Shown piece after piece: positions 9,362 to 17,674 of a stretch of 64,000 bases of DNA (position 1 is its first letter; every line of letters begins with the position of its first letter). The position numbers and the translations under genes were made by a program. Location: contig JBFLYW010000002.1 of the NCBI GenBank assembly GCA_040756515.1, positions 1 through 64,000 on the forward strand, written 5' to 3'. The notes under the pieces were generated by a model. The model was not told the DNA's origin and did not search any database. It saw nothing but the letters and a program-made list of their open reading frames with translations. The DNA comes from DSXH01 sp020724325. GTDB taxonomy: Bacteria; Bacteroidota; Ignavibacteria; Ignavibacteriales; Melioribacteraceae.

Positions 9362-9784
9362 TTATTGTTTAGTGAATTCTAATCGAACAGGTATATTACC
9401 AAAATTAGGTATATCAAGAATTGTTTCAATCGTTAATTTATTGCCGGAAATTCCGAAGGGCCAAACCTGAGTTTCGCCCGATGAACTCTTCAATGATATT
9501 TTTCCATTGGAAACACTCCATGTACCCGAATCTGTACTCGGTCCATCAGCATCGCTAAATGTTGCAGAAAAAGTTCTATCGCTTTTCAAAGTAATTGTTC
9601 CGCTTAATCCAACTTGCTGTGGATTTAGCTCCATATTACCCATGGATGTAAGAATTATTTTTGTTAAGACCCAAGTACCTACAAGATTATCCCCTTCAGA
9701 TGATGACGGATTATCATTTTTACCGCAGCCCGTTAGAGTAAGCATTACAATCAGTAATAAACTTAAGATTTTATATGGCTTCAT
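9362..9784 (-). CDS. Lipocalin-like lipoprotein
   Basis: The 140-residue product has a classic lipoprotein signal peptide (about residues 1-19) ending in the lipobox LTGC. The mature part has the beta-strand pattern of small lipocalin-like proteins common in Bacteroidota: GTWVLTKI near its start, SGTITLKSDRTFSATF, GTWSVSNGKISLKS, and a closing hydrophobic strand. It should be an outer-membrane or periplasmic lipoprotein of unknown ligand. AAAGGA precedes the ATG by 7 nt. It appears to be a single-gene unit with its own terminator. Confidence 0.75.
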   Translation of the reverse strand: MKPYKILSLLLIVMLTLTGCGKNDNPSSSEGDNLVGTWVLTKIILTSMGNMELNPQQVGLSGTITLKSDRTFSATFSDADGPSTDSGTWSVSNGKISLKSSSGETQVWPFGISGNKLTIETILDIPNFGNIPVRLEFTKQ

Positions 9785-9892
9785 AATTATTCCTTTTATA
9801 ATAATTGTAATAAATAAATGATTAAAAATCTACAAACAATAAAAATGCTATACAGGTTTACTTCCTTACATGCGAATCTAAATAAATTTATA

Positions 9893-10366
9893 TTACAGTT
9901 TAGTAGGAAAAGAAAACTTAATCATAGTTGGTTTTACAAGGTTCATAAAATCATTAAAAGCCATTTGAATCAGTTCTGTATGAGTGCCGGCATTAAAAGC
10001 AATTTGGTCTTCGTCTTTTAAGTTTTCTGCAACATAAACATCAATATTATATAAATTTCCAAACGGAGGCATCGCACCAACGTCACATTCAGGAAATTTA
10101 TCTTTAAATTCCATTTCATTTGCTAAACGAACGTTCTCGTTTCCAATTGCTTTTTTGAATTGATCGAAATCTACTTTATAAGAAGCCGGCAGAACACACA
10201 TAGCCATTTTACCATTAATCTTTACAAGAACAGTTTTTGCCATTTCTTTCCCTTTAATATGAGCAGAAGCTGCAATCTCTTGCGAAGTATAAGCAACCGA
10301 GTGCTTGATAGTTACATACTTTACATTATTCTGATCCAGATATTCTTTTAATTTCTTTGACGGCAT
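9893..10366 (-). CDS. YbaK/EbsC-family aminoacyl-tRNA deacylase
   Basis: The 157-residue product has the YbaK/ProX fold. The N-terminal VKYVTIKHSVAYTSQEIA leads into KGKEMAKTVLVKINGKMAMCVLPAS, which holds the conserved lysine of the active site (KTV). GAMPPFG and FNAGTHTELIQM are typical of the substrate-binding loop of this family. These free-standing proteins hydrolyse mischarged tRNAs such as Cys- or Ala-tRNAPro. A strong AAGGAGG precedes the ATG. Which tRNA it edits cannot be decided here. Confidence 0.88.
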   Translation of the reverse strand: MPSKKLKEYLDQNNVKYVTIKHSVAYTSQEIAASAHIKGKEMAKTVLVKINGKMAMCVLPASYKVDFDQFKKAIGNENVRLANEMEFKDKFPECDVGAMPPFGNLYNIDVYVAENLKDEDQIAFNAGTHTELIQMAFNDFMNLVKPTMIKFSFPTKL

Positions 10367-10764
10367 TTTAACCTCCTTTTTAATTGATAAGTTAACTATA
10401 CCGGAAAATAGAATTTCATTAAACGACTGTTTTCAATCTTTGAATTGGGAAAGAATTTATAAAACATATTTAAGAACCGATAAAATCTAACAACTATAAA
10501 TCATGAAATCAATCGTATTGTTATTCACTTAACTATTATTAAAGAACTTTCTGAAAAATTATAAACTTTACAAAAAAAATAGCAGACAAAACGGCATTCT
10601 GCAACGAGCGAAGCGATGCCCCAGAATGCTGTTTTATCGGCATATCCAGGGATTTCAAAGCAAAGTTTTCAGAACGATCATTAAAGTAAAATTTTCCAAA
10701 ATGAAAACCATCTTTTTAGTTCTAATGATTTTCTATATCTTAGTTTTAATAATAATTGCAATGA
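10367..10764. other. Divergent intergenic region with one repeat-like hairpin
   Basis: About 400 bp separate the divergent deacylase and kinase genes and must hold both promoters; none could be pinned down. A long imperfect inverted repeat lies inside: AAAACGGCATTCTG (10588-10601) against CAGAATGCTGTTTT (10622-10635), one mismatch, loop about 20 nt with GAGCGAAGCG. It resembles the mobile palindromic repeats seen elsewhere in the window. It is too far from either gene end to act as their terminator. Confidence 0.6.
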
Positions 10765-11670
10765 ATGAAATATTACATCGGAATAGACGGCGGTGGAACC
10801 AAAACAAGGTGTATTCTTACCGACGAAAATCTAAATATATTAAAGTCTGCTGATGGTTTTGGATCAAATCCGTTATATGCAGGTTATGATGCAGCGGCAC
10901 TAAGAATAATTTCCCTTATCAAAAAAGTCAGCGGTAGTAAAAAAATCTCTTTATGCGTAATTGGCGCTGCTGGTGTTGGCAGAAAAGCAAATTCCGATCT
11001 ACTATTGAAAACAATAAAGTTCCATGCTAAAAAAAGAAGTTTACGCCTACCACAAATTAAGTTATTGACCGATATCGAAATTACATTTGAAGGTACTTTC
11101 TCTGGTGCTCCGGGCGCTGTTTTAATTGCTGGAACCGGTTCAATTCTTTATGCTCGCGATACAAATAATAAATTTTTTAGAGTTGGAGGATTTGGAAGGA
11201 TAATTGGAGATGAAGGAAGCGGATACTCTATAGGAAGAAAAGCATTATCATCTATTTCCAAATCGATGGATGGCAGAAAACGACCTTCTGCTCTATTAAA
11301 AGTTTTTAGATCCAAATACAAACTAACTGAAGCCAATCATCTCATATCTTTAATTCATTCAACAAAATTTAATATTGCCGGAGTTGCAGAATTAGTAATT
11401 ACCCTTGCCGAAAAGGGTGATAGAGAATGCATCGGCTTTATTAATGAAGAAGCGGAAGAATTGATGCTTCACATTAACGCTATTACGCGTATAATGAAGT
11501 CCCGAAAAATATTTTTAAGTCTACAAGGCAGTTTATTAACTAAACCAAATTATTTTTCGAATAAACTGAAAGCAAGAATAATAAAACAATTCCCCGGAAT
11601 AAATTTAGTTAAAGCAAAATATCCGCCGGAAATTGGCGCTGTGTTAATTGCAAAAAAATTATCTTCCTAA
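10765..11670 (+). CDS. BadF/BadG-family ATPase, probable N-acetylglucosamine kinase
   Basis: The 301-residue protein of the actin/hexokinase/HSP70 ATPase superfamily has the phosphate-1 motif GIDGGGTKTRCILTD at the N-terminus, the phosphate-2/adenosine motifs AGTGSI and GGFGRIIGDEGSG, and no sensor or Fe-S motif of the activase subgroup. This matches the short GlcNAc-kinase branch of the family. The AmpG-like permease begins 14 bp downstream, which supports a role in phosphorylating amino sugars recovered from peptidoglycan. The start ATG leads straight into the phosphate-1 strand, as is usual. Other sugar specificities are possible. Confidence 0.8.
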   Translation: MKYYIGIDGGGTKTRCILTDENLNILKSADGFGSNPLYAGYDAAALRIISLIKKVSGSKKISLCVIGAAGVGRKANSDLLLKTIKFHAKKRSLRLPQIKLLTDIEITFEGTFSGAPGAVLIAGTGSILYARDTNNKFFRVGGFGRIIGDEGSGYSIGRKALSSISKSMDGRKRPSALLKVFRSKYKLTEANHLISLIHSTKFNIAGVAELVITLAEKGDRECIGFINEEAEELMLHINAITRIMKSRKIFLSLQGSLLTKPNYFSNKLKARIIKQFPGINLVKAKYPPEIGAVLIAKKLSS

Positions 11671-11684
11671 TAAATTGGTTTGAT

Positions 11685-13481
11685 ATGCTGGTTAAAAAAA
11701 CACTTTTAGAGAAAAGAGAAAAATTAACAAATCCGTGGAAATGGATTCCTTCCCTCTATTTTGCAGAAGGACTTCCGTATGTAATTGTAATTACAGTTTC
11801 CATAATTATGTATAAGCGGCTCGGTATTTCAAATGCAGATATTGCACTTTACACAAGCTGGCTTTATCTACCCTGGGTAATAAAACCGTTATGGAGCCCG
11901 ATAATCGATATCCTCCAAACAAAAAGATTCTGGATTACAACTATGCAGCTTATAATTGGTGCAGGTATGGCAGGGGTTGCCTTCACTATTCCATTGCCGG
12001 ATTTTTTTCAATTTACATTAGCTTTTTTCTGGCTGCTGGCTTTCAGCTCGGCTACACATGATATTGCTGCAGATGGTTTTTATATGCTTTCTCTTTCAGA
12101 AAGTCAGCAATCTTTTTTTGTAGGAATACGAAGTACATTTTATAGATTAGCTATGATTGCCGGACAAGGTTTGCTGGTAATTTTAGCCGGTTTTTTAGAA
12201 ACAACATTTTCTGTTGGTCCGGCTGAGTTTAAAGTTTTGACGCGTCCGGATCTGTTCTTCCAGCAAACCTTACAATTGGATTCAACAGAAATTAAACCCC
12301 TTGCTGGCAAGCTTAGAATTGTAGCTTCTCCCCAAGTTCTTGAAATCGGGACACGACCAATAACCAAGGATGTTGCAAATTTCTATAAAGACTTTGGTCA
12401 TAAATTTAATATTATGAATGGGTTTAGTCAGGAGTTACTGTCGGAATCAGACACCGTTGCATCTAATGAGTTAGTGGGTAATATTGGAATTATGAAATTA
12501 CATTTGTCCAAAAAACCTGATGAAGGCGATGATTACTTTGTAAAGTTAAATAACGTAACTGGCAATCCGTCTATAAACATAATCGAAGGGCACTCATTAA
12601 AATTTACTTCTAAGAATTGGAACAAGCCGGCATTTGTTGTAATACAAATTGATCCTAACCTTCAGCATAAAGTTGAAGCTGCATTCGTTGCTAATTCGGA
12701 AAAGGTGCCTATTGCATGGACGTTTACATTTGTTATTGTTGCTCTCCTGTTTGTTATATTTTTTGCTTATCACAAATTTTTTCTGCCTAAACCGGCAATT
12801 GATAAATCAGTAATTCGCTCTCAACGCTCGGATTCATTAAATCTATTTTTCCGTGCGTTCATTCGATTTTTTGAGAAGCAAAAAATACTTATAGTTATAG
12901 GATTTCTGTTATTGTACCGTTTGGGAGAATCCCAGCTTGTTAAAATGGCTTCTCCTTTTATGCTGGACGGAAGAGAGATTGGCGGTCTTGGTCTATCAAC
13001 TTCTGAAGTTGGATTTATCTATGGCACAATTGGAATTATTGCTTTAATTCTGGGTGGAATTATTGGAGGAATTTTAATATCTAAAAGAGGATTAAAGAAA
13101 TGGCTCTGGTGGATGCTAATTGCTATTAACGTCCCAAATCTTGTTTATGTATATATGTCTTTCTTTCAGCCGACATCTGTACTTTTAATAAATGCATGTG
13201 TAGCACTGGAACAATTTGGATACGGATTTGGATTTACTGCTTATTTGATGTATATGATTTACATTTCCGATGGAGAATATAAAACCTCGCATTATGCAAT
13301 TGCAACAGGATTTATGGCATTAGGAATGATGATTCCCGGAATGTTCAGCGGCTTTATTCAGGAAGCTATTGGCTACAAATATTTCTTTGTATGGGTAGTA
13401 ATTGCTACTATTCCTTCGTTTATAATTGCAAAATATATTCCGCTCGATTCAAAATTTGGTATGAAAAGGAATGAGAATTAA
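11685..13481 (+). CDS. AmpG-like MFS permease with an inserted extracytoplasmic domain
   Basis: The 598-residue transporter belongs to the PAT/AmpG branch of the MFS. The N-terminal half (about residues 15-165) carries the AmpG pattern PSLYFAEGLPYVIV and LYLPWVIKPLWSPIID. The C-terminal half (about 345-590) holds the remaining helices. Between them, residues about 180-340 are hydrophilic and beta-rich. This block includes KLHLSKKPDEGDDYFVKL followed by LKFTSKNWNKPAFVVIQID, the L-x-F-T-x-x-N-W-x-x-P signature of Calx-beta/cadherin-like sandwich domains. Ordinary AmpG lacks this insert. Pairing with the upstream sugar kinase supports muropeptide or amino-sugar import. Confidence 0.8.
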   Translation: MLVKKTLLEKREKLTNPWKWIPSLYFAEGLPYVIVITVSIIMYKRLGISNADIALYTSWLYLPWVIKPLWSPIIDILQTKRFWITTMQLIIGAGMAGVAFTIPLPDFFQFTLAFFWLLAFSSATHDIAADGFYMLSLSESQQSFFVGIRSTFYRLAMIAGQGLLVILAGFLETTFSVGPAEFKVLTRPDLFFQQTLQLDSTEIKPLAGKLRIVASPQVLEIGTRPITKDVANFYKDFGHKFNIMNGFSQELLSESDTVASNELVGNIGIMKLHLSKKPDEGDDYFVKLNNVTGNPSINIIEGHSLKFTSKNWNKPAFVVIQIDPNLQHKVEAAFVANSEKVPIAWTFTFVIVALLFVIFFAYHKFFLPKPAIDKSVIRSQRSDSLNLFFRAFIRFFEKQKILIVIGFLLLYRLGESQLVKMASPFMLDGREIGGLGLSTSEVGFIYGTIGIIALILGGIIGGILISKRGLKKWLWWMLIAINVPNLVYVYMSFFQPTSVLLINACVALEQFGYGFGFTAYLMYMIYISDGEYKTSHYAIATGFMALGMMIPGMFSGFIQEAIGYKYFFVWVVIATIPSFIIAKYIPLDSKFGMKRNEN

Positions 13482-13567
13482 AACTATTGGAATGAAAAAA
13501 GTATTTCCAAATAAAACTAACTATTAATCTCAAGAGTTCGTCTAAAAAATTAAAATTTGGTGAGTGT

Positions 13568-14488
13568 TTGTCAGAACAGATAATTGAAGTAAGAGGGCTT
13601 ACAAAAAAATTTAAGAATATAACTGCGGTAAAGGACCTTGACTTAAATGTATATCGTGGTGATGTTTTCGGATTTTTAGGACCGAATGGTGCCGGAAAAA
13701 GTACTACCATAAGAATGCTTCTTTCTCTAATTAAACCTACATCTGGTTCAATAAAAATTTTCGGTAAATCTATTAAAGAACGCCGCGAAGAAATCCTTAG
13801 TAAAGTTGGTGCAATTGTAGAAAAGCCCGATTTTTATCTTTACCTGTCGGCTTATAAAAATCTTGAAATACTCGGAAAGCTTTCTGGCGCGGATGTATCG
13901 AGAAAGAAAATTATGGAAATGCTGGAACTTGTTGGGCTTTCCAAAAGAGCAAACAGCAAAGTAAAAACCTACTCTCATGGAATGAAACAAAGATTAGGTT
14001 TAGCACAATCTCTCTTACACGATCCGGAACTTATAATCCTTGATGAGCCAACGACCGGACTCGATCCTCAAGGTATGAAAGAGATTCGTGAATTAATTAT
14101 ATACCTTAGCAAAATAAAGAATAAAACGGTTTTTCTTTCATCTCATATTCTTAGAGAAGTTGAATTAATTGCAACAAGAATGATAATAATAAACAAAGGT
14201 TCCGCACAGGTTGAAGGAACGGTTGATGACCTTCTTAACATAGATAAACTTACCGTATCATTTGAAGTGGATAATATTGATAACGCAAAAAATATTCTTC
14301 GAGATTCTGCGTGGAAAGAAAAACTTATTTCATCAACAAACCGCGAGTTGTCATTCGGGTTGGTTCAAAACGAAATTCCAGAGTTGAATAAATTTTTTGT
14401 TGAAAAAGGATTTTCGGTCAGCTCAATTATTCCTGTCCGCTCCCTTGAAGATTTCTTCCTTAAAATTACCGAGGGGGAAGGTAAATGA
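13568..14488 (+). CDS. ABC transporter ATP-binding protein
   Basis: The 306-residue ATPase is of the drug/antibiotic exporter (CcmA/NatA-like) class. It has Walker A GPNGAGKSTT (about residues 38-47), signature YSHGMKQRLGLA, Walker B LIILDEPTTGLDPQG and an H-loop in SSHILREVE. The C-terminal 90 residues form the regulatory tail usual in this class. Translation appears to start at TTG 13568, preceded by GGTGAG at 3-4 nt; there is no ATG near the conserved N-terminus. It overlaps the permease gene by 4 bp (ATGA). Confidence 0.93.
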   Translation: MSEQIIEVRGLTKKFKNITAVKDLDLNVYRGDVFGFLGPNGAGKSTTIRMLLSLIKPTSGSIKIFGKSIKERREEILSKVGAIVEKPDFYLYLSAYKNLEILGKLSGADVSRKKIMEMLELVGLSKRANSKVKTYSHGMKQRLGLAQSLLHDPELIILDEPTTGLDPQGMKEIRELIIYLSKIKNKTVFLSSHILREVELIATRMIIINKGSAQVEGTVDDLLNIDKLTVSFEVDNIDNAKNILRDSAWKEKLISSTNRELSFGLVQNEIPELNKFFVEKGFSVSSIIPVRSLEDFFLKITEGEGK

Positions 14489-15321
14489 TTACACTAATCT
14501 GGATTGAATTACAGAAGATTTTTAGAAAGTGGAGAACATACATTGGATTTATTGCAATAGGCGCTCTTGTAACTATTGTTCAAATTGCTCTCTATTTTAC
14601 AGGGGATGGTTATATTAAAATGCTAACCAGAAATTTTCAGGATACATTTATTATGGTTGGCAATTTGTTCAACGGTTATCTTGTTGGTAACCTAGTTTTA
14701 ACCGGATTGTATATTCATATCCCTTTTTTAATTGTTCTTGTTGGCGGAGATCTTCTGGCAAGTGAGGCAACTTCCGGAACTTACAGAATGCTTTTAACGC
14801 GTCCCGTCTCAAGAATTAAAATTGTTACAGCTAAATTTTTTGCCGGTTTAGTTTATGTTTTCCTTCTAATTGCATGGCTCGCATTATTAAGCTTAGGTGT
14901 TAGCTGCCTTGTTTTTGGAACAGGCGAACTAATTTCTTTTAGAGGCAAATTAATAATATTTGCAGCAGACGATGTGTTGTGGAGGTTCCTTGCAGCATAT
15001 GGCTACGCAATGTTAAGTATGTTCACTGTATTCGCGCTCTCATATTTCTTCTCCTCACTGGTAGAAAATGCAATAGGACCAATTGTTTCTACTATGGCGG
15101 TTATAATTATCTTAATAATTCTTACGGCACTTCCAATCGATTTCTTAAAAGAAATTTCACCTTACTTCTTTACTTCGCACATGATTCAATGGGAAGGTTT
15201 CTTTGGAGATCCTGTAGACTATGAAAAGATATTCAAATCTGCTCTTGTTTTAGCTGGGCATATAATTGGTCTCTGCCTCGTAACAACCTATCTATTTACA
15301 AAGAAAGATATTCTTAGTTGA
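14485..15321 (+). CDS. ABC-2-type permease
   Basis: The 278-residue membrane protein has about six hydrophobic segments (around residues 19-38, 75-95, 120-145, 170-195, 200-222 and 250-270). The segment GDLLASEATSGTYRMLLTRPVSR is the typical coupling region of NosY/ABC-2 permeases. It is translationally coupled to the ATPase gene upstream, and the LolA-like gene starts 12 bp downstream, so the three form one operon. The substrate is unknown. The periplasmic partner hints at envelope lipid or lipoprotein handling. Confidence 0.88.
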   Translation: MITLIWIELQKIFRKWRTYIGFIAIGALVTIVQIALYFTGDGYIKMLTRNFQDTFIMVGNLFNGYLVGNLVLTGLYIHIPFLIVLVGGDLLASEATSGTYRMLLTRPVSRIKIVTAKFFAGLVYVFLLIAWLALLSLGVSCLVFGTGELISFRGKLIIFAADDVLWRFLAAYGYAMLSMFTVFALSYFFSSLVENAIGPIVSTMAVIIILIILTALPIDFLKEISPYFFTSHMIQWEGFFGDPVDYEKIFKSALVLAGHIIGLCLVTTYLFTKKDILS

Positions 15322-15332
15322 GGAAAATTTAT

Positions 15333-16034
15333 ATGAAAAAGTTTTTTGCAATTTGTTTATTAGTTACGACAGTAATTTCTGCACAATCCAAAGACCCCGT
15401 TAAGATAATTAATTCTGTTATTAAGGAGTTTGAAAAAATTGAGGATTATGAAGTTGATGTAACAATAAAACTCGATTTCAGCATGGTAAAAATTCCTGAT
15501 ATGAAAGCAAAATATTATTTCAAGCAACCCGATAAGGTTAAGATTGATTCAAAAGGATTTGCTATGATTCCAAAGCATAGTTTAAATTTCTCGCCAACTC
15601 AGTTTTTGAAAGGCGATTTTACTGCTATTTATGCTAAGTCGGAATCCGAAAACAACAGAACCTACGATATCATTAAAATTATTCCCAACTCTGATTCGTT
15701 AGATGTAATACTAACAACACTCTGGATCGATCAACAATCAAAAGTAATTAAAAAGGTAGAAACCACCGGCAAACGTTCTGGAACGCTTCACGTTGATCTG
15801 GATTATCAGAACAACTCGGTTCTTCCAAGCAGCGCCGTTTTTTCATTTAACATTGGTAATTTGGCAGCAAGAGATGTTAATGCAAATAATGAAGAGAAAA
15901 AAGAAAACCGTTCAGGGCATAGAAGGGATGCCTTAATAAATGGAAAAGTCTATATGACTTACTCTAATTACAAGATAAACAAAGGTATTCCAGATAGTTT
16001 TTTCATTGAGGAAAAGGAAACACCTCAGAAGTGA
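15333..16034 (+). CDS. LolA-like outer-membrane lipoprotein carrier family protein
   Basis: The 233-residue exported protein has a signal peptide (about residues 1-18, ending near ISAQS). The mature part begins with a helix (DPVKIINSVIKEFEKIEDY) followed by long amphipathic strands with the pattern YYFKQPDKVKIDSKGF, as in LolA/LolB-type half-barrels. I prefer the ATG at 15333 (GAGGA at 9 nt) over an in-frame TTG 15 bp upstream. Shared transcription with an ABC exporter suggests a periplasmic lipid or lipoprotein shuttle, but this is context only. Confidence 0.7.
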   Translation: MKKFFAICLLVTTVISAQSKDPVKIINSVIKEFEKIEDYEVDVTIKLDFSMVKIPDMKAKYYFKQPDKVKIDSKGFAMIPKHSLNFSPTQFLKGDFTAIYAKSESENNRTYDIIKIIPNSDSLDVILTTLWIDQQSKVIKKVETTGKRSGTLHVDLDYQNNSVLPSSAVFSFNIGNLAARDVNANNEEKKENRSGHRRDALINGKVYMTYSNYKINKGIPDSFFIEEKETPQK

Positions 16035-16276
16035 ATTCTGTGGATAATGAAAAAAACTTATTAACTGTAACTTCCGAAAAATTAAGAAATATTATTTCGA
16101 GAGGTTCCTACTTGTTGGGAGACTGAGAAATGTAATTTCGAATCCCGCAAAGCGGGATGAGGAATGTTATTCCGAAGGAACGAAGTGACTGAGGAACTAC
16201 GCATAGATTCTTCGCCTCACTTCGTTCGGCTCAGAATGACAGTACACTTTCTACTCTGTCATTTTCGTGGCTTAAC

Positions 16277-16326
16277 AACCTTGAAGGTCTTCAGGAATTA
16301 ATAAACAACGCTTGACCTTCAAGGTT
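16277..16326. repeat. 50-bp palindromic element (AACCTTGAAGGTC family)
   Basis: Near-perfect inverted repeat: AACCTTGAAGGTCT pairs with TGACCTTCAAGGTT across a 22-nt loop (one mismatch). It is the same element that is tandemly amplified at 30057-31885. Confidence 0.85.
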
Positions 16327-16406
16327 TATGTTCGACTCTCGCTGTCCATCAACGGCGGGATCGAAATGACAGTACGCTTTCTACTCTGTCATTTTCGTGG
16401 CTTAAC

Positions 16407-16456
16407 AACCTTGAAGGTCATGCGAAATTAATTAACAACTCTTGACCTTCAAGGTT
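16407..16456. repeat. 50-bp palindromic element (AACCTTGAAGGTC family)
   Basis: Perfect inverted repeat with a 14-bp stem, AACCTTGAAGGTCA with TGACCTTCAAGGTT, and a 22-nt loop. It lies 130 bp after the previous copy and shares its upstream flank. Confidence 0.88.
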
Positions 16457-16600
16457 TAGGTTTGACCTCTCACGACAAATCAAGATTGTAATGACAAGCG
16501 ATATCTTTCAGAGGTTACTAAATGGTTAATAATGGAAACTAACCGCGCGGAGAACTGAACCTATTACAATTACATATTTACTCTTGAGAGATTTTTCCAA

Positions 16601-17239
16601 TCACATTTTATTTGAACCAACAATGTTAACGCTCACTTCAATATTATCTGCAACTTTATTCCCTATAATTTGATTATTAACACCAAAGTCCGATAATTTG
16701 ATGTTGAATTTTGCTCTAACACCAAGCAAGTCTCCGGGGGTTCGTTTTTGTGTTTGTTCGGTTTCGTCAAGGTATGTTGCTTCTGCATCTGCAATAACTT
16801 CTTTTGTTACGCCGTGCATCGAAAAATTTCCTGCAATCTTAAACTCAAGTTTATTATTGGCGGCTTGCATTACATTCATTACTTCTTTAATTGTATAGAC
16901 AATATCAGGATATTTTTCTGCATTAAGCCAATTAGCTCCTTTCAAGTGCTGGTTTCTTAAATCAATTCCGGTATTCATAGAAGCTACTTTTACTGTTAAA
17001 ATTCCCTTAATAGTTTTTGCAAAGTTAGCAACATCAAAAGAAACCGTTCCAGAAATCCCGTTAGCTGTTCCGGTTATGTCTTCTAATGGAGTTGCACTAA
17101 AAAAAGTTACCTGGTTTCTGCCGTTTCGGTCTTCAAAATTGAATGATTGTATTCCGGCTGCCTTTACTTTGAATCCCTGTGCCAATATAGCTGAGTTTAA
17201 ACTCAGAATTACCAGAAATATATTTATCATTTCTTTCAT
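16601..17239 (-). CDS. YceI-family periplasmic protein
   Basis: The 212-residue product has a signal peptide (about 1-20, ending SAILAQ) and then the YceI lipocalin-like barrel: VTFFSATPLEDITGTANG, SGTVSFDVANF, MNTGIDLRNQHLKG, LNAEKYPDIVYT and GNFSMHGVTKEV. YceI proteins bind isoprenoid-type lipids in the periplasm, often linked to stress or respiration. I chose the ATG at 17239, with AAGGG 6 nt upstream, over the adjacent GTG at 17242. A small membrane protein gene lies 23 bp upstream on the same strand, suggesting a two-gene unit. Confidence 0.9.
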   Translation of the reverse strand: MKEMINIFLVILSLNSAILAQGFKVKAAGIQSFNFEDRNGRNQVTFFSATPLEDITGTANGISGTVSFDVANFAKTIKGILTVKVASMNTGIDLRNQHLKGANWLNAEKYPDIVYTIKEVMNVMQAANNKLEFKIAGNFSMHGVTKEVIADAEATYLDETEQTQKRTPGDLLGVRAKFNIKLSDFGVNNQIIGNKVADNIEVSVNIVGSNKM

Positions 17240-17262
17240 CACTTACCCTTTCGATGTAATTA

Positions 17263-17526
17263 CTAAACATTGTTTTTATTACGCACAAAATAAATTAATA
17301 GCCCGCTTATTAGTATTGTCCCGGTAGAAACAATTAGTGTTAGATCCAAACCCCATAAAAATTTATCAATCCACTTTTTTTCTGACCAGCCGAAAAGTTC
17401 ATCTTTGCTTTCAACCAGAACTTGCGTCTTTGTAAAAATTTCAAACCCGTAAATTGCCCAGACAATAAATGATAATAGAATTACAATAATACCCGCACCG
17501 AGAAAAAGCTTTTGTTTTTTGTTCAT
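17263..17526 (-). CDS. Small two-helix membrane protein
   Basis: The 87-residue protein has hydrophobic segments at about residues 8-26 and 60-81 flanking a hydrophilic loop with several tryptophans (GWSEKKWIDKFLWG). No family is recognised. It precedes the YceI gene on the same strand by 23 bp, so the two may be cotranscribed; several YceI genes elsewhere sit next to small membrane proteins such as cytochrome b561, but this one lacks the haem histidines. Confidence 0.6.
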   Translation of the reverse strand: MNKKQKLFLGAGIIVILLSFIVWAIYGFEIFTKTQVLVESKDELFGWSEKKWIDKFLWGLDLTLIVSTGTILISGLLIYFVRNKNNV

Positions 17527-17674
17527 TCAGATATTCTATTTTTATTGTTGAAGAACAAAAAATTATTAATCATCGTTCACTAAATTGAATCTTATACCTA
17601 AATTGAATCTTATGCCTAAATGCTTTAATTTGGATATTAATTATCCGCAAACACAAAATTTTTTTAGGGAAAAA

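Larger units (their letters stand above)
16035..16600. repeat. Mosaic repeat region (palindromic families), left copy
   Basis: This non-coding region of 566 bp is packed with short repeats. It holds the block GCATAGATTCTTCGCCTCAC followed by GTTCGGCTCAGAATGACAG, a GAATCCCGCAAAGCGGGAT palindrome, and two 50-bp palindromes at 16277-16326 and 16407-16456. The second palindrome sits in a unit of about 130 bp, duplicated with its flank CTTTCTACTCTGTCATTTTC. The same blocks recur at 23446-24170 in reverse orientation. It starts directly after the LolA-like gene and ends at the stop codon of the YceI gene. Confidence 0.9.

Noticed and set aside
10626..10853. 75-residue frame overlapping the start of the BadF-type kinase
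   Set aside because: It ends within the kinase gene in another frame, begins in a repeat hairpin and has no domain or ribosome binding site.
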